Both the position numbers and the translations under genes were made by a program. The notes under the pieces were generated by a model. The model was not told where the DNA came from and searched no databases. It worked only from the letters and a program-made list of their open reading frames with translations. Positions 46,774 through 57,797 of a DNA stretch of 64,000 nt are shown piece after piece. The stretch's first letter is position 1, and every line of letters begins with the position of its first letter. Origin of the DNA: Ciona savignyi (taxonomy: Eukaryota; Chordata; Ascidiacea; Phlebobranchia; Cionidae); contig CH003205.1 of assembly GCA_000149265.1 (NCBI GenBank), positions 366,973 through 430,972 of the forward strand. Reading direction: 5' to 3'.

Positions 46774-49700
46774 TTGGGCCAAGGCAACAAAACTGGTCAT
46801 TAAAATAGCGAGGACTGACGTCAGCTTGACGCGGAACAAATTGGATCTCAAAATTGCCCGGTCCCTTCTTATTGTTGAAGTGGATGTCGCGAGATGATCG
46901 GAGGCTTGCGCTAAATCCGATGCGACCTGGTATAAGTGATCCTAAATGGAGAAAAATATATTTCATTGCACAAGAAAACAAATAATGTGAAGCCGGGGAA
47001 ATCTCTAACGCTGACCTAAACAAGGTTTGTATAACGCTACACCCGCTGACGTTTCTTGTTGAATCATTTATAGCAGTGGTTCCCAACCTTTTTCCACCCA
47101 CGTACCATTTCGAGGTTTTATGCAGTGCTCGCGTACCACCTACATAAGTTACGCGAGCCGAAGGCGGTCAAAAAATGTTTCCACCATTTATGACGTCATA
47201 TTCACGTATTTGACCTATGCGAGGTGTAATAACAAGTTCTATTAAACTTGGCATTATCTGCCAGGGTTGATGGGATGCATTGAATTGTTTTTTCATCACC
47301 AGTCACAAGAAGAACAGCATATGGAAATAACAACAAACAACAAATGTCAATTTCTTTAATGCGATGGCTGCATTTGTTTATTTTCCACTAGCTGGTCGAT
47401 GCGTGGCATACGTTTGCTCACAGCTCATTAAAAGTCATGCAATCGTACTAAACGATTAACTTAGCTGACATATGCTTTTCTGCCAGTTCCAAACCTCCCT
47501 TGAACAAACCACCACGTTAGGCTAACTCGTTGCGTGTTCCCAGTACAATACAGCGCTCGCGTCGCGCGCATCTAACCAAGACATTCTATGACAATGGTGA
47601 GAAAAAAAGACGTACCTTACCACGACGACGGCTTCAAACAACTTAAAATCAACCCCACCTAAACTAATAACACCTTTCGGTCGAAAAAACAGAATCTACT
47701 CGCGTACCACAGGTTGGGAACCACTGATTTATAGCCTAGGTGAGAAAAATGATATTCGAAGATAGGTGGAGCTATATTACTTTAAACCAATATTAACCAT
47801 ATAAATAAGGCTGTGAAATAAATTCGATAACCACGTCTGCAATTAAGACAAGTGTCGAACCCAAACTCACATATAACTTGTACGTTCCAGTATGATTGTC
47901 GTCCTTGAAATGCTGGCGGAAATGGAAGGCCGCTATCTCATTATGATGCAGAGCAGTGATGTGATATTGCACTACTTTCGCGGTGAACTTATCGTACGAG
48001 TTGTCAAAACAACAAACATAAACATCTGAGCATACGGTATCATAATATGAGTGTTACGTGAATACTTGTCAATAAAAACAATTGCAATGATGGTTAATGT
48101 AAAATAAAACATACAACTCAACAAGAAAATACCCCAGCCTGATTTATTCAGATTTAATTTAAATATATTTTAATCATGCATTGTCAAACCTGTATAACAA
48201 AAAACATGACGTAATGATAAGTTAAGATATTCATGTTTATCCCCATGGATGGAAAAACCAAGGGGGTTAACACATGGGCAATCGTCAGATCACCTCGCGC
48301 CCACCGTCGGGCTACCGAAGCTATTGCAGTGTGTTGTAGATAATGGACACAATTCTTTAATTTGGTAGAACCCATCAATTCGCTGGGTTCAGGCAATGTC
48401 CGTAAAGTGCCTTGCCCAAGGACCCAACCAACTAGCTAGCGACCAGTTTCGCACCTCCAACCTTTCGATTGAAAGGCGACGCACTTAACCGTTAGACCAA
48501 CCGGCCGGACAGGATATGTCTTTATAAGTGATGGGATAATGAAAAGGAAATATCTTTATAAGCGGATGGGTTGGTAGATAGCCAAGACCACCGAGACAAG
48601 AAGCAAATGTAGACGATTGATTCAGTTGGTAAACGCGTCGACGGTCAGGCAAAAGTTGTTTGATCGAAACTAGCCGTTCGCTGGTCGGTGATGTCTTTGG
48701 CAAAGCCTTCTCGGTCTCTGCGATCTTGTTTGATTGTTAGAGTCAATATCAAAACTGAATTTGCAACTTTGTCGCAAAGTTGGTCTATTTTATCTGGATA
48801 TGCGTTTTGATTTTAATTCTGCTTGCTGTGTACACACTTTTTGTCCTGTCCGTGCGTCGTTACAACCAGCCAAAGTATGCGACAAATATTATTTTGTTCA
48901 ATGGATAAATGCACATAATAAGAACTTGGTACGAAATATGTGAATCCCATACCGTTCACAGGGCAAAATATGCGGTGAGATGTGTGTTCAGTTGGTTCTT
49001 CGGTTTTTGAAAGAAATGTCCAGTTGTTCATTCTGATGTAAGAATTAATACCTGACCCCGCTGACTCCACCTTGAACGATATCAGGTTATGCTTGCAGGT
49101 TAATATTGAATAATCAATTATATATTCGTGTATATCCCAATGACTGGAAAAGCGGAAGAGTCGTTATCACATGGGTTATCGTCAGATCACCTCGCGCCCA
49201 CGTTTGAATTACCGAAGCTATATTGCAGTGTGTTGTGCATTATTCAGACGATCCTTAAATTCGGTAGAACCCATTAATCTGCTGGGTTCAAGCAATGTCT
49301 GCTAAAGAACCATTCCCTTGGATACAACCGATTAGCTAGAGACCAGTTTTGAATCCGCAACCCCTTTGTTGAAAAGCAACGCAATAACCTACCAAACTAT
49401 TCGGAAGGCCGATACGTTGTGGAATTTAATTAGACTTGCTGAAAAAAATATGAAACAGCTTTGGAACTAGACTGTACGTACGTGGTATCCTGAAGTTTTT
49501 TGCATCATAAAAACCATGGTTTTTCGAGGCCATGTGTAAAACTTTGAAGTAATATATATACTACACACTTGCCGAGTAACAGGGAACATATTGTCTTAAC
49601 CTTTATGATTTCCATACGTACATGCACACATGATTTTTGCACTGTACACACCTTCTTACCTCATGGCTGCACATCAATTCAGAACCTTTTTCACAATGTT

Positions 49701-50148
49701 CAAAATAACACTCCTCTGTCCCGGCAGCCAGTTTAGTTTTAGCCGCAAACTCGTGTATAAAAGATTTCGACAGAAGAGGTCTGAAAAATTGATTTCCAAA
49801 CTCTGATCCGTATTCCTTAAATGGCGAAGGTTGTTCTGTAAATAGGCAACTTTGTTACATTTTGGACGTTTCCTTTCATATTGAACTGATGATTTTAAAT
49901 GGCGATATTAATTTTTGAAATGAGGCCTTGGGGTTAAAGAAATTTCGTTTACTGATTTTCTTTAGACATTTTCAGAAAATATGCTGTTCGTTAGATCACC
50001 TGATCTATTTCGGCAGGTTAGTTAAAGAACGGGAAAAAATGTAAAAAAGTTAACAAGAACTTTACATACCTTTAATATCCGCTAGAGCAGTGCTTGTACA
50101 TAATATCAGAGCGGCGAAGAGTATGATCATTACTTTAAGCTTTTCCAT
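46774..50148 (-). CDS. p24/TMED-family cargo receptor (GOLD domain), five exons resolved
   Basis: Exons on the minus strand: 50070-50148, 49660-49835, 48953-49091, 47871-48025, 46774-46941; all joins keep frame (phases 1, 0, 1, 0). Exon 1 is a signal peptide, MEKLKVMIILFAALILCTST then ALADIK. A GOLD-like domain follows: AAGTEECYFEHCEKGSELMC, KVESAGSGINSYIRMNNWTF, VYVCCFDNSYDKFTAKVVQY, with the two-cysteine pattern of p24 proteins ('ECxxE' and 'CFDNSxSxFxxKxV'). The last resolved exon has a heptad helix (LYQVASDLAQASDHLATSTS) and a transmembrane segment (VKLTSVLAIFMTSFVALAQ). p24 proteins cycle between ER and Golgi in COPI/COPII vesicles and select secretory cargo. Resolved length 239 residues, near family size; the cytoplasmic tail exon is not identified. 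The first donor (gtatgt) and others are canonical. The exon 3 acceptor (taacctgcaag) is chosen by frame. Introns hold SINE-1 copies and a 653-bp hAT-type element. It is quite diverged, so the subfamily is unclear. Confidence 0.7.
47066..47734. mobile_element. hAT-type non-autonomous element, 653 bp, in p24 intron
   Basis: Element 47074-47726: cagtggttcccaaccttttt at the left and ...cacaggttgggaaccactg at the right, with shared inner 'cgcgtacca' words, and perfect 8-bp duplication atttatag at 47066-47073 and 47727-47734. It lies in the intron between the 46941 and 47871 exon edges. Confidence 0.9.
48222..48510 (-). repeat. SINE-1 copy in p24 intron
   Basis: Nearly full-length minus-orientation copy, from 'atattcatgtttatcccca' to head 'tagaccaaccggccgg'. 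Lies between exons 48025 and 48953. Confidence 0.85.
48595..48720 (+). repeat. Degenerate SINE-1 head in p24 intron
   Basis: 'gattgattcagttggtaaacg', 'gatcgaaactagccgttcgc' and 'ggtgatgtctttggcaaa' align loosely with the SINE-1 head and start of body. Confidence 0.45.
49128..49412 (-). repeat. Old SINE-1 copy in p24 intron
   Basis: Diverged minus-orientation copy ('ttcgtgtatatcccaatgac' ... 'gctgggttcaagcaatgtct' ... 'attcggaaggccg') between exons 49091 and 49660. Confidence 0.75.
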
Positions 50149-50599
50149 TAGTCCTGACTTGTTAGATTTAGCAATCTTGGAACCTACTAACTGCTATAGC
50201 GCAGATATATCTTTGTGCCAAGCGTACATCTCGCATCTGTAGACTTAGGACGAGGAACATGGGCGGAAGATCAGTTCTTTGTACAGAGGAAACCATTAAA
50301 GTTTGGCCTGTGTGGAGATTTGCGATTTTTGTGTTCTCTGACAATAAAGTTAAAAACCTCATTAATCAGAAGTTTTAATATATGGCAAAGCGGGATTCAT
50401 AAGGACGCTGAAAACGTGATCGGTATTGGCTGTATCTGTGACGAACGTGCGCACAGGTCGGCGGACTGATGTGTGTTTCCTAATGTCGCAAGTCAGCTAA
50501 TAAAAAAACTGCCTGCGAGTGTGTGTGTGGCTTAGGTCTTACGGTGGTTGAGATAGAACATGACACAGGGGAATGTGAAAACGGTGACCAGTCAACTGA

Positions 50600-50800
50600 A
50601 CCCCTTTTAACAGAACCCTTTTAACTGAAAAGAGGGTTCAGTTGTAAAGAGGGTTAATTAAAATGGGTTCAGCTGTAAAGGGGTTCAGTTTAAAGGGGTT
50701 CAGGTAAAAGGAGTTCAGTAGTAAGGGACTTAATTGTAGGGGTTTAGTTGTAAAGGGTTCAGTTGTAAGTGTTCAGTTGTAAGGGGTTCAGTTGTCATGG
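50600..50800 (+). repeat. Minisatellite of ggttcagttgtaaagg type
   Basis: About ten diverged tandem units of 14-18 bp built on 'ttcagttgtaaagggg'. An inverted unit (ttaacagaacccttttaact) at 50608 lets the left edge fold on the array. Confidence 0.75.
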
Positions 50801-50834
50801 AACCTGTGAAAACGCATGGGGGGGACGTTAATAC

Positions 50835-50965
50835 TTCGTCGTGCGCAGAATCGGTTTACCGCAGCTATTGTAGTGTGTGTATTATTGAGTCCGTTCAATT
50901 AAAGTATAACTATAAAAATGTCCTTTGATTAAGGACACAACCGACCAGCGAGCCGCATTCCGCTA
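50835..50965 (-). repeat. Degenerate SINE-1 copy
   Basis: Contains 'accgcagctattgtagtgtg' and 'ttaaggacacaaccgaccag', which match reverse SINE-1 body sequence; rest eroded. Confidence 0.55.
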
Positions 50966-51029
50966 AAATAGCTTTGTCCAATTAATCACATATAAAGAAA
51001 ACGTTTTTCTTTCCACTGCAGTTCAAAAA

Positions 51030-51130
51030 CCCGGCCGAATAGCTTGGTTGGTTGGTGCGTCGCCTTTCAGTCTGAAGTCTTTAGATTCGAATCTTGTCTC
51101 TTGGGCATTGGGCTCTATTGAGTTAAAGAA
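51030..51130 (+). repeat. tRNA-like SINE head
   Basis: 'cccggccgaatagcttggtt' then 'ggtgcgtcgcctttcagtct' and a good B box, 'agattcgaatct'. Its box order and spacing look tRNA-like. I read it as an older SINE-1 relative rather than a functional tRNA gene, because a regular acceptor stem is not evident. Confidence 0.5.
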
Positions 51131-51701
51131 ACTTCTTAATCATAAACACACTACAAATAGATACGGTATATTACACGTGTAATAAATAACGCCCTTTTTT
51201 GTTTTCCACAAGGAAAAACCTAAATATCCTACCCAATTTCGGTGCTGTGACGTTTGGTTAAAAAGAGAACTCTCTTGACGGAGATAAAACACAGCCATTC
51301 AATCGAAAAAGTAGTTTTTTTTATTAAAATAACAATATAATTATTGCACGAAAAGATTCGTAATAAACGTAAAAAGCACTAAAAAGGGTTGTAAGGTGGA
51401 GAATGTCGTTTCACAAATCGTACTCACGATTCGTAAGTGATACACGACCATTCAATCGATCCATTTTTAAATAGTGTAGGTAAAGAAGCTGGCCTTAAAA
51501 AGAAGGTGAACCAATACTAACTAAAAATTATATTTTTGATCTTTAGAAATTTGAGCTTCGTATTATTAAACAACTGAGATTTACACCTCGCCCACATATT
51601 TTGTCTTTCACATACAGTTGTTGTCAATGCACATTTATGAAGAGTTGTTAAGAAACATTTACGTGTCAAGTTATGCGATGACAAGTGTCAACCCTAATGA
51701 G
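51131..51701. other. Intergenic, no gene recognised
   Basis: AT-rich spacer downstream of the TRAPPC6 gene (its 3' UTR must lie here). Confidence 0.4.
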
Positions 51702-53366
51702 TCACAACCTCTGCACCATGATTTGGAATTTAGCAGATGGCATGCTTATCACCTCTGAGGTAACAATGCTCTTTATCCCAAGGTTGGACAATACACCGCG
51801 GATGAAACCACACGATACCGCAAGATACTGTGAATATAAAATGAACTGGTAAATGTAAAAGCAGTTGCAAAGATTTACAAAAGCAGGTCATAGTGGAAAT
51901 GAATGGGCAAAGTGACAACCATATGAAGCATTTTCATGTTCTAATTTTGCTATTAATTATTTAACAACTTTACAAACACCAGGAAATAATGGAAGACTGA
52001 ACAAAAGATACTGATTTGTATCATCTGTATGTAAGAAAACACAATAGTATTACATTTTATATTTGATCTAAGTTTGAGTTTTAATTGTTTATTTTTATAT
52101 CAATGAGCTATATATACAGGGGTTAATTGTTGGTAAATGTACAGACTGTATTTATAACTTTTATTTATTTAGTATTTATAAACCAATATATCAGTACAAT
52201 ATCACACTTTTTAAATATACTTTGTCAAAACAATAAAAAATAGTTTTTAACAAAATATCAGGAAACATTCCAAAGTACTCACCCTTGGTGCAAAGTCGAG
52301 ATATTGCTTTCCCGACGATATGTGAGTCAACAAGCGAAATGCATTGTCCTGCAGAACATACACTCCCTGAGAAGCGTTAACATTATATGTGATGGATATG
52401 AGATGTTGTACTTGAAGTTGGATAATAATAGTCAGAGGGTTAAGAATTCAAATCTGCCAATGAATGTATCTTAGTGAGGTAATAATATTATTGAGCGAAT
52501 TCGTGAATTTTTTTTCCTTCCCGAAAATCCAAGGTCTAGATACAACACTACTTCTTTTTATTTTCCATAATATTCGAACCAGGTGTGTTAATTTCTTTAA
52601 CATTTTAGAATAAAAATACCAATTTTCACCCATTTGACTATAAATAATTTGTACGAGTATAAAAACTGACACTTAACCTAATTTTTTGAATTTTAGTTAA
52701 AATATTGTGTGTTTTCCAAACAGTTTAAAAGAAACGAATAATAAATGAAACTAAACCATTATTTGAAGTGTTGGCATAGACGTGTTCGAATGATAACCAA
52801 CCTGGTGATTAGTTCGCAAGTTGTCCACTTGCTTCTGGAACATCGACGTCCAGAAATCCCGGCAAATAAACTTCATGATCTCAAGTTCGTCGCGGAATCT
52901 CGGCAAATCCTTGGTGAGTTGCTCGCCCAGACTCACCCCCACTCTGAACCCCAGTGATTCAAGTTGGGAAACGCATTTGTTCTGGAACAAAATAGTTCAA
53001 AGAATGTTTAAGTATTACAAGTATTAAATGTTGTTCATATAAAAATATAACAAATGGACAGGCTGCACAGAAAAGTAAAGCGAAGTTAAAATTTAATACT
53101 CTTGGTTTATATTAATTTTAATAAAACAAGTTTAAAGTTTTTACTTGCGGAAAATGTAGCTATTCCAGTATAACTTTTAAAGAAATAAATTTATAAAGAA
53201 ATAATAGTATATAAATACATCTACATAAAAAGAGGTCTGTTCACCTTAGTCTAATAATGCATCAAATATACCATACCTTATTATCTATCGTAGAATATAT
53301 GTAATCTACCAGTTGACTATGCAGCAGATCAAACAGTACCCCACTAGCAGTATTTGTATCACCCAT
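51702..53366 (-). CDS. TRAPPC6: TRAPP complex subunit 6 (TRAPPC6A/B type), four exons
   Basis: Exons on the minus strand: 53277-53366, 52802-52981, 52283-52366, 51702-51827. All introns are phase 0 and the product is 159 residues, close to about 158 for animal TRAPPC6B. The start is MGDTNTASGVLFDLLHSQLV; the Bet3-fold core reads LESLGFRVGVSLGEQLTKDL, RFRDELEIMKFICRDFWTSM, KQVDNLRTNHQ; exon 3 GVYVLQDNAFRLLTHISSGK; exon 4 YLAVSCGFIRGVLSNLGIKS, IVTSEVISMPSAKFQIMVQR. TRAPPC6 pairs with TRAPPC3 in the TRAPP tethering complex that activates Rab1 for ER-to-Golgi traffic. Donors: gtatgg, gttggt, gtgagt. A pyrimidine-rich 'ttctttccgcctag' ends 9 bases before the ATG, so the 5' UTR is spliced, in cis or by a trans-spliced leader. 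PGK lies 538 bp upstream on the same strand. Confidence 0.93.
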
Positions 53367-53904
53367 ATCTTAACCTAGGCGGAAAGAAAACAAATTAAGA
53401 ACTGATTTTGGAACTTGAAATTGCCAGATATAATGTCAAATACAGCACGCGTGTCTATATGGGATTATGATTTAAAATCACTGCACAGTACAATTAGAAC
53501 TTGTGTTGGGGAAAAAAGAAAACAATTCTCATCACAGGAAACATATTTATACATCGTGATAATGACAGTTAATTTCCAGTTTTTAAACAGGCAGTAAAAA
53601 ATATGGTAAGCTTACACAGTTAAATTATTTTAACACTCTTAGTTAATGTGCTTTAAATATCTAGACCAACAATACATGCAACAAGCGAAAATAACAATGT
53701 TAAACCTCAATTTAATGTTGTGTTCGACCAATACTTGTTTATATAATTTAAGACAATTCTATTTCCTATATATTAATCTACTGATATGCATAAATGTGTA
53801 TAATATTTAAATGTACATGCATATTGAACTTTTCGAAAAATAAAGAACTCGCACAATGTTTAGAATTTGCAGAGCACGGTTGTATTGTTTGCACCAGAAC
53901 TCAG
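53367..53904. other. Spacer between PGK and TRAPPC6
   Basis: 538 bp between the PGK stop codon and the TRAPPC6 ATG, holding the PGK 3' UTR. A possible minus-strand polyadenylation signal, attaaa, is at 53711-53716, about 190 bases after the PGK stop. No coding feature seen. Confidence 0.5.
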
Positions 53905-55152
53905 TCATTGATCAGTGAGATAGGCAACACCCGGCAGAACCTTGCCTTCCAGCAACTCTAGACTGGCACCGCCACCTGTGCTGACATGGCTCACTTTGTC
54001 CTCTGTGTTCCACTTGGCGCAGCAGGTTGCCGTGTCTCCGCCGCCGATGATCGACGTGGCACCGGTCGCCGTCACAGCCACGACTTCATCCATGAACCCC
54101 TTGGTGCCGCTGGCAAAGTTGGGAAACTCGAAAACGCCGGGAGGGCCATTCCATACAATTAATTTTGCTCGCTTAATGACCTCGGCGAATTGTTTGCTGC
54201 TTTGCGGCCCGATATCAAGACCCAACCAGCCATCTGGTATTCCTTCTTCCACAGTGGCGGCACCAACTTTTGCGTCTTCAGCGAATTTATCAGCAGTAAT
54301 GAAGTCGACAGGCAGGTGTATTTTAACGTTCTGTTTCTTGGCAGTGTCCATAAGTTCTTGCACGATCTTCGCACCATCTTCATCATATAATGAACTTCCA
54401 ATTTTCATGTCATTTAAGACTTTAAGAAACGTGAAAGCCATTCCACCTCCAATAACCATTTCATTCACTTTATCCAACATGTTTCGGATCAGTTGGATTT
54501 TATCATTCACCTTTGCACCTCCTAAAATTGCAAGGAACGGTCTTTCTGGATCCACCAAAGCCTTCGCAAAGTAATCCAGCTCTTTTTTCATTAAAAATCC
54601 AGCGGCTTTTTGTTCAAGATTCACTCCAGCCATGGAGCTATGACCACGGTGGGCAGTGCCGAATGCATCGTTCACATAGATATCTCCTAATTTAGACAAA
54701 CTTGCTCGAAACTCTTCTACCTTTGCACAGTCGGCTTTAACCTTGGCACCAGCTTCATCCACCCCCTTTCCCTCCTCTTCAATGTGGAAGCGCAGGTTCT
54801 CCAACAAGATGACCGACCCTACAGGAGGATCAGCACACTTTGCTTCCACATCTGCACCAACACAGTCATCCAAGAATGTGACGTTCGTCATCAGCAACTT
54901 CTTTAGTTCTTCTGCAACAATTGACAAAGAAAACTTGTCTTGTTTGCGACCATCAGGTCGCCCCAGATGGCTCATCAGAACAACCGATTTCGCACCATTT
55001 TCCAAGCAATATTTGATGGATGGTAGAGCGGCCACGATTCGTTGATTATTTGAGATCTTCTTATCCTTGATTGGAACATTGAAATCCACCCTCATGAGAA
55101 CTCGCTTGTCCTTCACGACCAATGCATCGATGCTCAACTTTTTCAAAGACAT
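53905..55152 (-). CDS. PGK: Phosphoglycerate kinase, uninterrupted coding exon
   Basis: A 415-residue protein, the usual length for animal PGK. It transfers phosphate between 1,3-bisphosphoglycerate and ADP, the first ATP-yielding step of glycolysis, in the cytosol. Motifs in order: substrate-binding DFNVP (23-27) and SHLGRP (61-66), central [25 protein letters not shown], hinge [13 protein letters not shown], nucleotide-binding GGGDTATCC (370-378) and [14 protein letters not shown] near the end; C-terminus VAYLTDQ. I chose the ATG at 55152 ([11 protein letters not shown]), which aligns with known PGK starts; an in-frame ATG 36 codons earlier at 55260 adds an unrelated tail and lies across a likely acceptor ('tactttcag' near 55210). 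No frameshift or stop. The lack of introns in the coding part is unlike vertebrate PGK1 and could reflect retroposition or lineage-specific loss. Codons and motifs look fully constrained. Confidence 0.96.
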   Translation of the reverse strand: MSLKKLSIDALVVKDKRVLMRVDFNVPIKDKKISNNQRIVAALPSIKYCLENGAKSVVLMSHLGRPDGRKQDKFSLSIVAEELKKLLMTNVTFLDDCVGADVEAKCADPPVGSVILLENLRFHIEEEGKGVDEAGAKVKADCAKVEEFRASLSKLGDIYVNDAFGTAHRGHSSMAGVNLEQKAAGFLMKKELDYFAKALVDPERPFLAILGGAKVNDKIQLIRNMLDKVNEMVIGGGMAFTFLKVLNDMKIGSSLYDEDGAKIVQELMDTAKKQNVKIHLPVDFITADKFAEDAKVGAATVEEGIPDGWLGLDIGPQSSKQFAEVIKRAKLIVWNGPPGVFEFPNFASGTKGFMDEVVAVTATGATSIIGGGDTATCCAKWNTEDKVSHVSTGGGASLELLEGKVLPGVAYLTDQ

Positions 55153-56199
55153 ATTGACAATTGGAATAATGTTACAGTAAACTGTTGATTGTAATCTACC
55201 ATGAACTGAAAGTATGAAAGTTTTAATATATTTACTCTTTTTAAAAGATTTTTTGCCCACAACTACCTGAAACCGAAATTTTTATTGGTAGGTACTGTAT
55301 CGCAAAAAAAAGTAAAACCTTATTCTGTTAAAAAAGAGACCAGCTCTATATGTCAACATGACTTAAAACAAAATGGTTATTATTTCCTTGTATCTGATAT
55401 GTGCCATTATGTTAAAACAATTAAATCAATCAATAAACTTTCCACATCAATGCAACTTTAAGAAAAAAATTACAGCATTAAAATGAGAAGGAAAACTAGT
55501 TTAATCTTACTCGGGCTTAATTAATCTGCGTAACATCGGGGCTAGACACTATTTATTCTATGGCAAAAATACCGGGACGAAGTATTTTCATTACTAACTT
55601 GAACTATCACACGGGTCGAAACACTTTCACGCTTATATACTTTCTTCTCTTTTATTATCATACTTCTGAACTACTCCATAATCACATATAAATTTCTTAT
55701 ATAGCGATGATCATGATACAAGAAAGCAATGTGACCGTGACCTTCCTCTAAATCCAACGTAAATAGCTTTAACCCGATTAGTGCAGGTAGAATTAGAGTT
55801 TAACCTTAAAAACTTAAAAACAAAATGTATTATATTTTTTCTGTTTTACAAAGTAAGAGTCTTATAATCAATTACAGTAATAAATAAAAAAAACAATTCG
55901 ATTCGTTTAAATTTAAAAAAAAATTTTGATACTCGGGTTAAAGTAATAAAAGTCACAAAAAAATGTTTGGGTATTCCCCAAAAAGGATGCTTGTTAAGTT
56001 ATAGCTCCCCGTTTTTTTTATATTCCTGTATAGTTATCGCAATATGTTGTCAACTGCATGTGGTCAGATGCAATATACGCGTCGATCTGAATGGTTATCG
56101 AACCGAAAGTCAATCACTAAAGGTGGCGATCCTGCCAGGAACCTATTTTCATAGAATGCGCGAAGATATTATCCCAACAAGTTAACAACAAAATTAAAG
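55153..56199. other. PGK upstream region; no gene recognised
   Basis: Probable 5' UTR and promoter side of PGK at the left (acceptor-like 'tactttcag' on the minus strand near 55210). The rest is AT-rich and featureless. Confidence 0.4.
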
Positions 56200-57010
56200 A
56201 AGTTAAACGCAAAGCGTGCTGGAGCTAAATCTTACGACTAAAGACTGGGTATCGACCGGAGAAACGTTCAATGGCAAAGAAGATTGGTGGCGTTTTCGGC
56301 AATGTTTTGACAAAGTGGCAAAGCTGAACCATCGGAACAAGGAGGAGAATGGAGTGCAATTAGCGGCCGTCTTAACTTGCAACGCCTTGGATATTCAAGC
56401 CAATCTTGAACCATCGCTGCAATACAGCTACGATGTCTTGGTGAGTGTATTTGAACGGCAACACCGGGTTTGTAGTCGTACGGCAAAAATTTAAATATGC
56501 CAGAAATGAGTTTAAGGAAAGTGATGTTGCCTTTGCCACGCGCTCACGAAAACTAGTACTTGACGCTCATCCATCCTATCCGAGATACCTCGGCATCTTC
56601 GGTATTGTGTCCAATAATGTAAAAGAACATTTATTGGCTGCAAATGTAAAAATATTGACGATACTGTAGATCTCTGTCGTCATCTGACCCGACAATCCAC
56701 GTCCAACGCTCCAACCGCGTCGGGCGACGACGCAATGAGAGCGGTGCAAGAACTTCGGCCCTAGAAACAACCGCTCCAAACTTGCGGACCGCGTCATTTA
56801 GGACGAGCCCCCTTTCTCCGTCATTAAGCATCGAATCAACACTGGGGACGCCAGACCATATGGCTCCACGTCGTCTAGGATGGAAAAACCAAATCATTGC
56901 CAAAATATAGTTATACAATTACTTCAATATGGCATAATTGAACGTAGTGCAAGCTCGTGGTCGTCGCCAGTCTTACTAGTAAAAAAAGGAAGACGTATTC
57001 ATTCATTTTT
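56200..57010 (+). mobile_element. Ty3/gypsy remnant: gag then RT fingers
   Basis: Gag: WVSTGETFNGKEDWWRFRQC, VQLAAVLTCNALDIQANLEP, then after a frameshift FVVVRQKFKYARNEFKESDV and FATRSRKLVLDAHPSYPRYL (56216-56600). At 56895-56990 the frame reads IVIQLLQYGIIERSASSWSS then PVLLVKKGRR, the first reverse-transcriptase block ('L..GVIEPS.SPWSSP..LVKKKDG'). Protease and linker are missing and the rest of pol is absent. Same gag type as 33.6 kb. Confidence 0.65.
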
Positions 57011-57273
57011 TAGGTTGTTTTCGAATCACTTTAATATTATAGTGAGTGGACAACATGACCCAGATATGCCAAAACACAAAAACAGGGTTTTTTACCCAAG
57101 GGAAATTCTTTAAAACTTTTAAATAATTTATAATTTTTTCGTCATTAGATTTTCTAGGGATCGTAGCACATAAACCTATAAAGGTTGGTATTGGTCGCCC
57201 AACCTAAAGATCCGACCGCATAGCGTCGTTGATCAGTGGTACGTCGCCTGTCAGCCGGAAGATTGTGTCTTTG

Positions 57274-57396
57274 TGTACGGTCGTGTGGCCAAATGGTTAA
57301 CGCAACCGATACATATACCGACTCTTATACATAAAACGGTCCTAGCGACGAGCTCATCATGGGTTCGAAACTTGGCTCGGTAAAAAAAGAAAAAAA
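57274..57396 (+). repeat. SINE-2 unit a
   Basis: tRNA-derived: A box tggccaaatggtt near 57285-57299, B box ggttcgaaac at 57362-57371, then an A-rich tail. The box wording is that of class II (Leu/Ser-like) tRNAs. Flanked on both sides by the 14-bp duplication. Confidence 0.85.
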
Positions 57397-57410
57397 AGAT
57401 TGTGTCTTTG

Positions 57411-57539
57411 TGTACGGTCGTGTGGCCGAATGGTTAACGCGACCGATACATATACCGACTCTTATACAAAAAACGGTCCTAGTGACAAGCCCATCATGGG
57501 TTCGAAACTTGGCTCGGTAAAAAAAACGAGAAAAAAAAA
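57411..57539 (+). repeat. SINE-2 unit b
   Basis: Same family as unit a, with A box tggccgaatggtt and B box ggttcgaaac, and tail 'aaaaaaaacgagaaaaaaaa'. Same 14-bp word on both sides. Confidence 0.85.
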
Positions 57540-57797
57540 AGATTGTGTCTTTGGGCAAGTTACTTACCAGACATTGCCTGAACCCAGCGATTTATGGGGT
57601 TCTACCATATTAAGGGAATGTGTGGGGTTGTGCTTCTCGATTGGGTGAATGTTGCAGCGTTGGCTATGCTTGCTTCAGCTGGCTGCTTTACGGTCTCTTG
57701 CGAGCTGCGCAGTGGAAAGTCTAAATAAAGTTCACTCTTTACGCACAGAAAACGCCTTGAAAAAAATTGTGCTTTTGTCCGTTTTTTTCTTCTTCCG

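Larger units (their letters stand above)
57180..57650 (+). repeat. SINE-1 copy split by two SINE-2 insertions
   Basis: SINE-1 head at about 57205-57259 ('agatccgaccgcatagcgtc', 'tacgtcgcctgtcagccgga') resumes at 57554 with 'ggcaagttacttaccagaca' and 'ttgcctgaacccagcg'. Between lie two SINE-2 units. The 14-bp word agattgtgtctttg stands at 57260-57273, 57397-57410 and 57540-57553, bordering both units. Confidence 0.8.

Noticed and set aside
51030..51130. Functional tRNA gene
   Set aside because: The boxes are tRNA-like but the stem pairing is poor and the sequence resembles SINE heads elsewhere.
53942..54574. 210-codon plus-strand open frame over PGK
   Set aside because: Antisense shadow of the conserved PGK coding sequence; no motif of its own.
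55153..55260. N-terminal extension of PGK by 36 residues as a targeting signal
   Set aside because: Residues are unrelated to PGK and the stretch contains a likely splice acceptor, so the ATG at 55152 is preferred.
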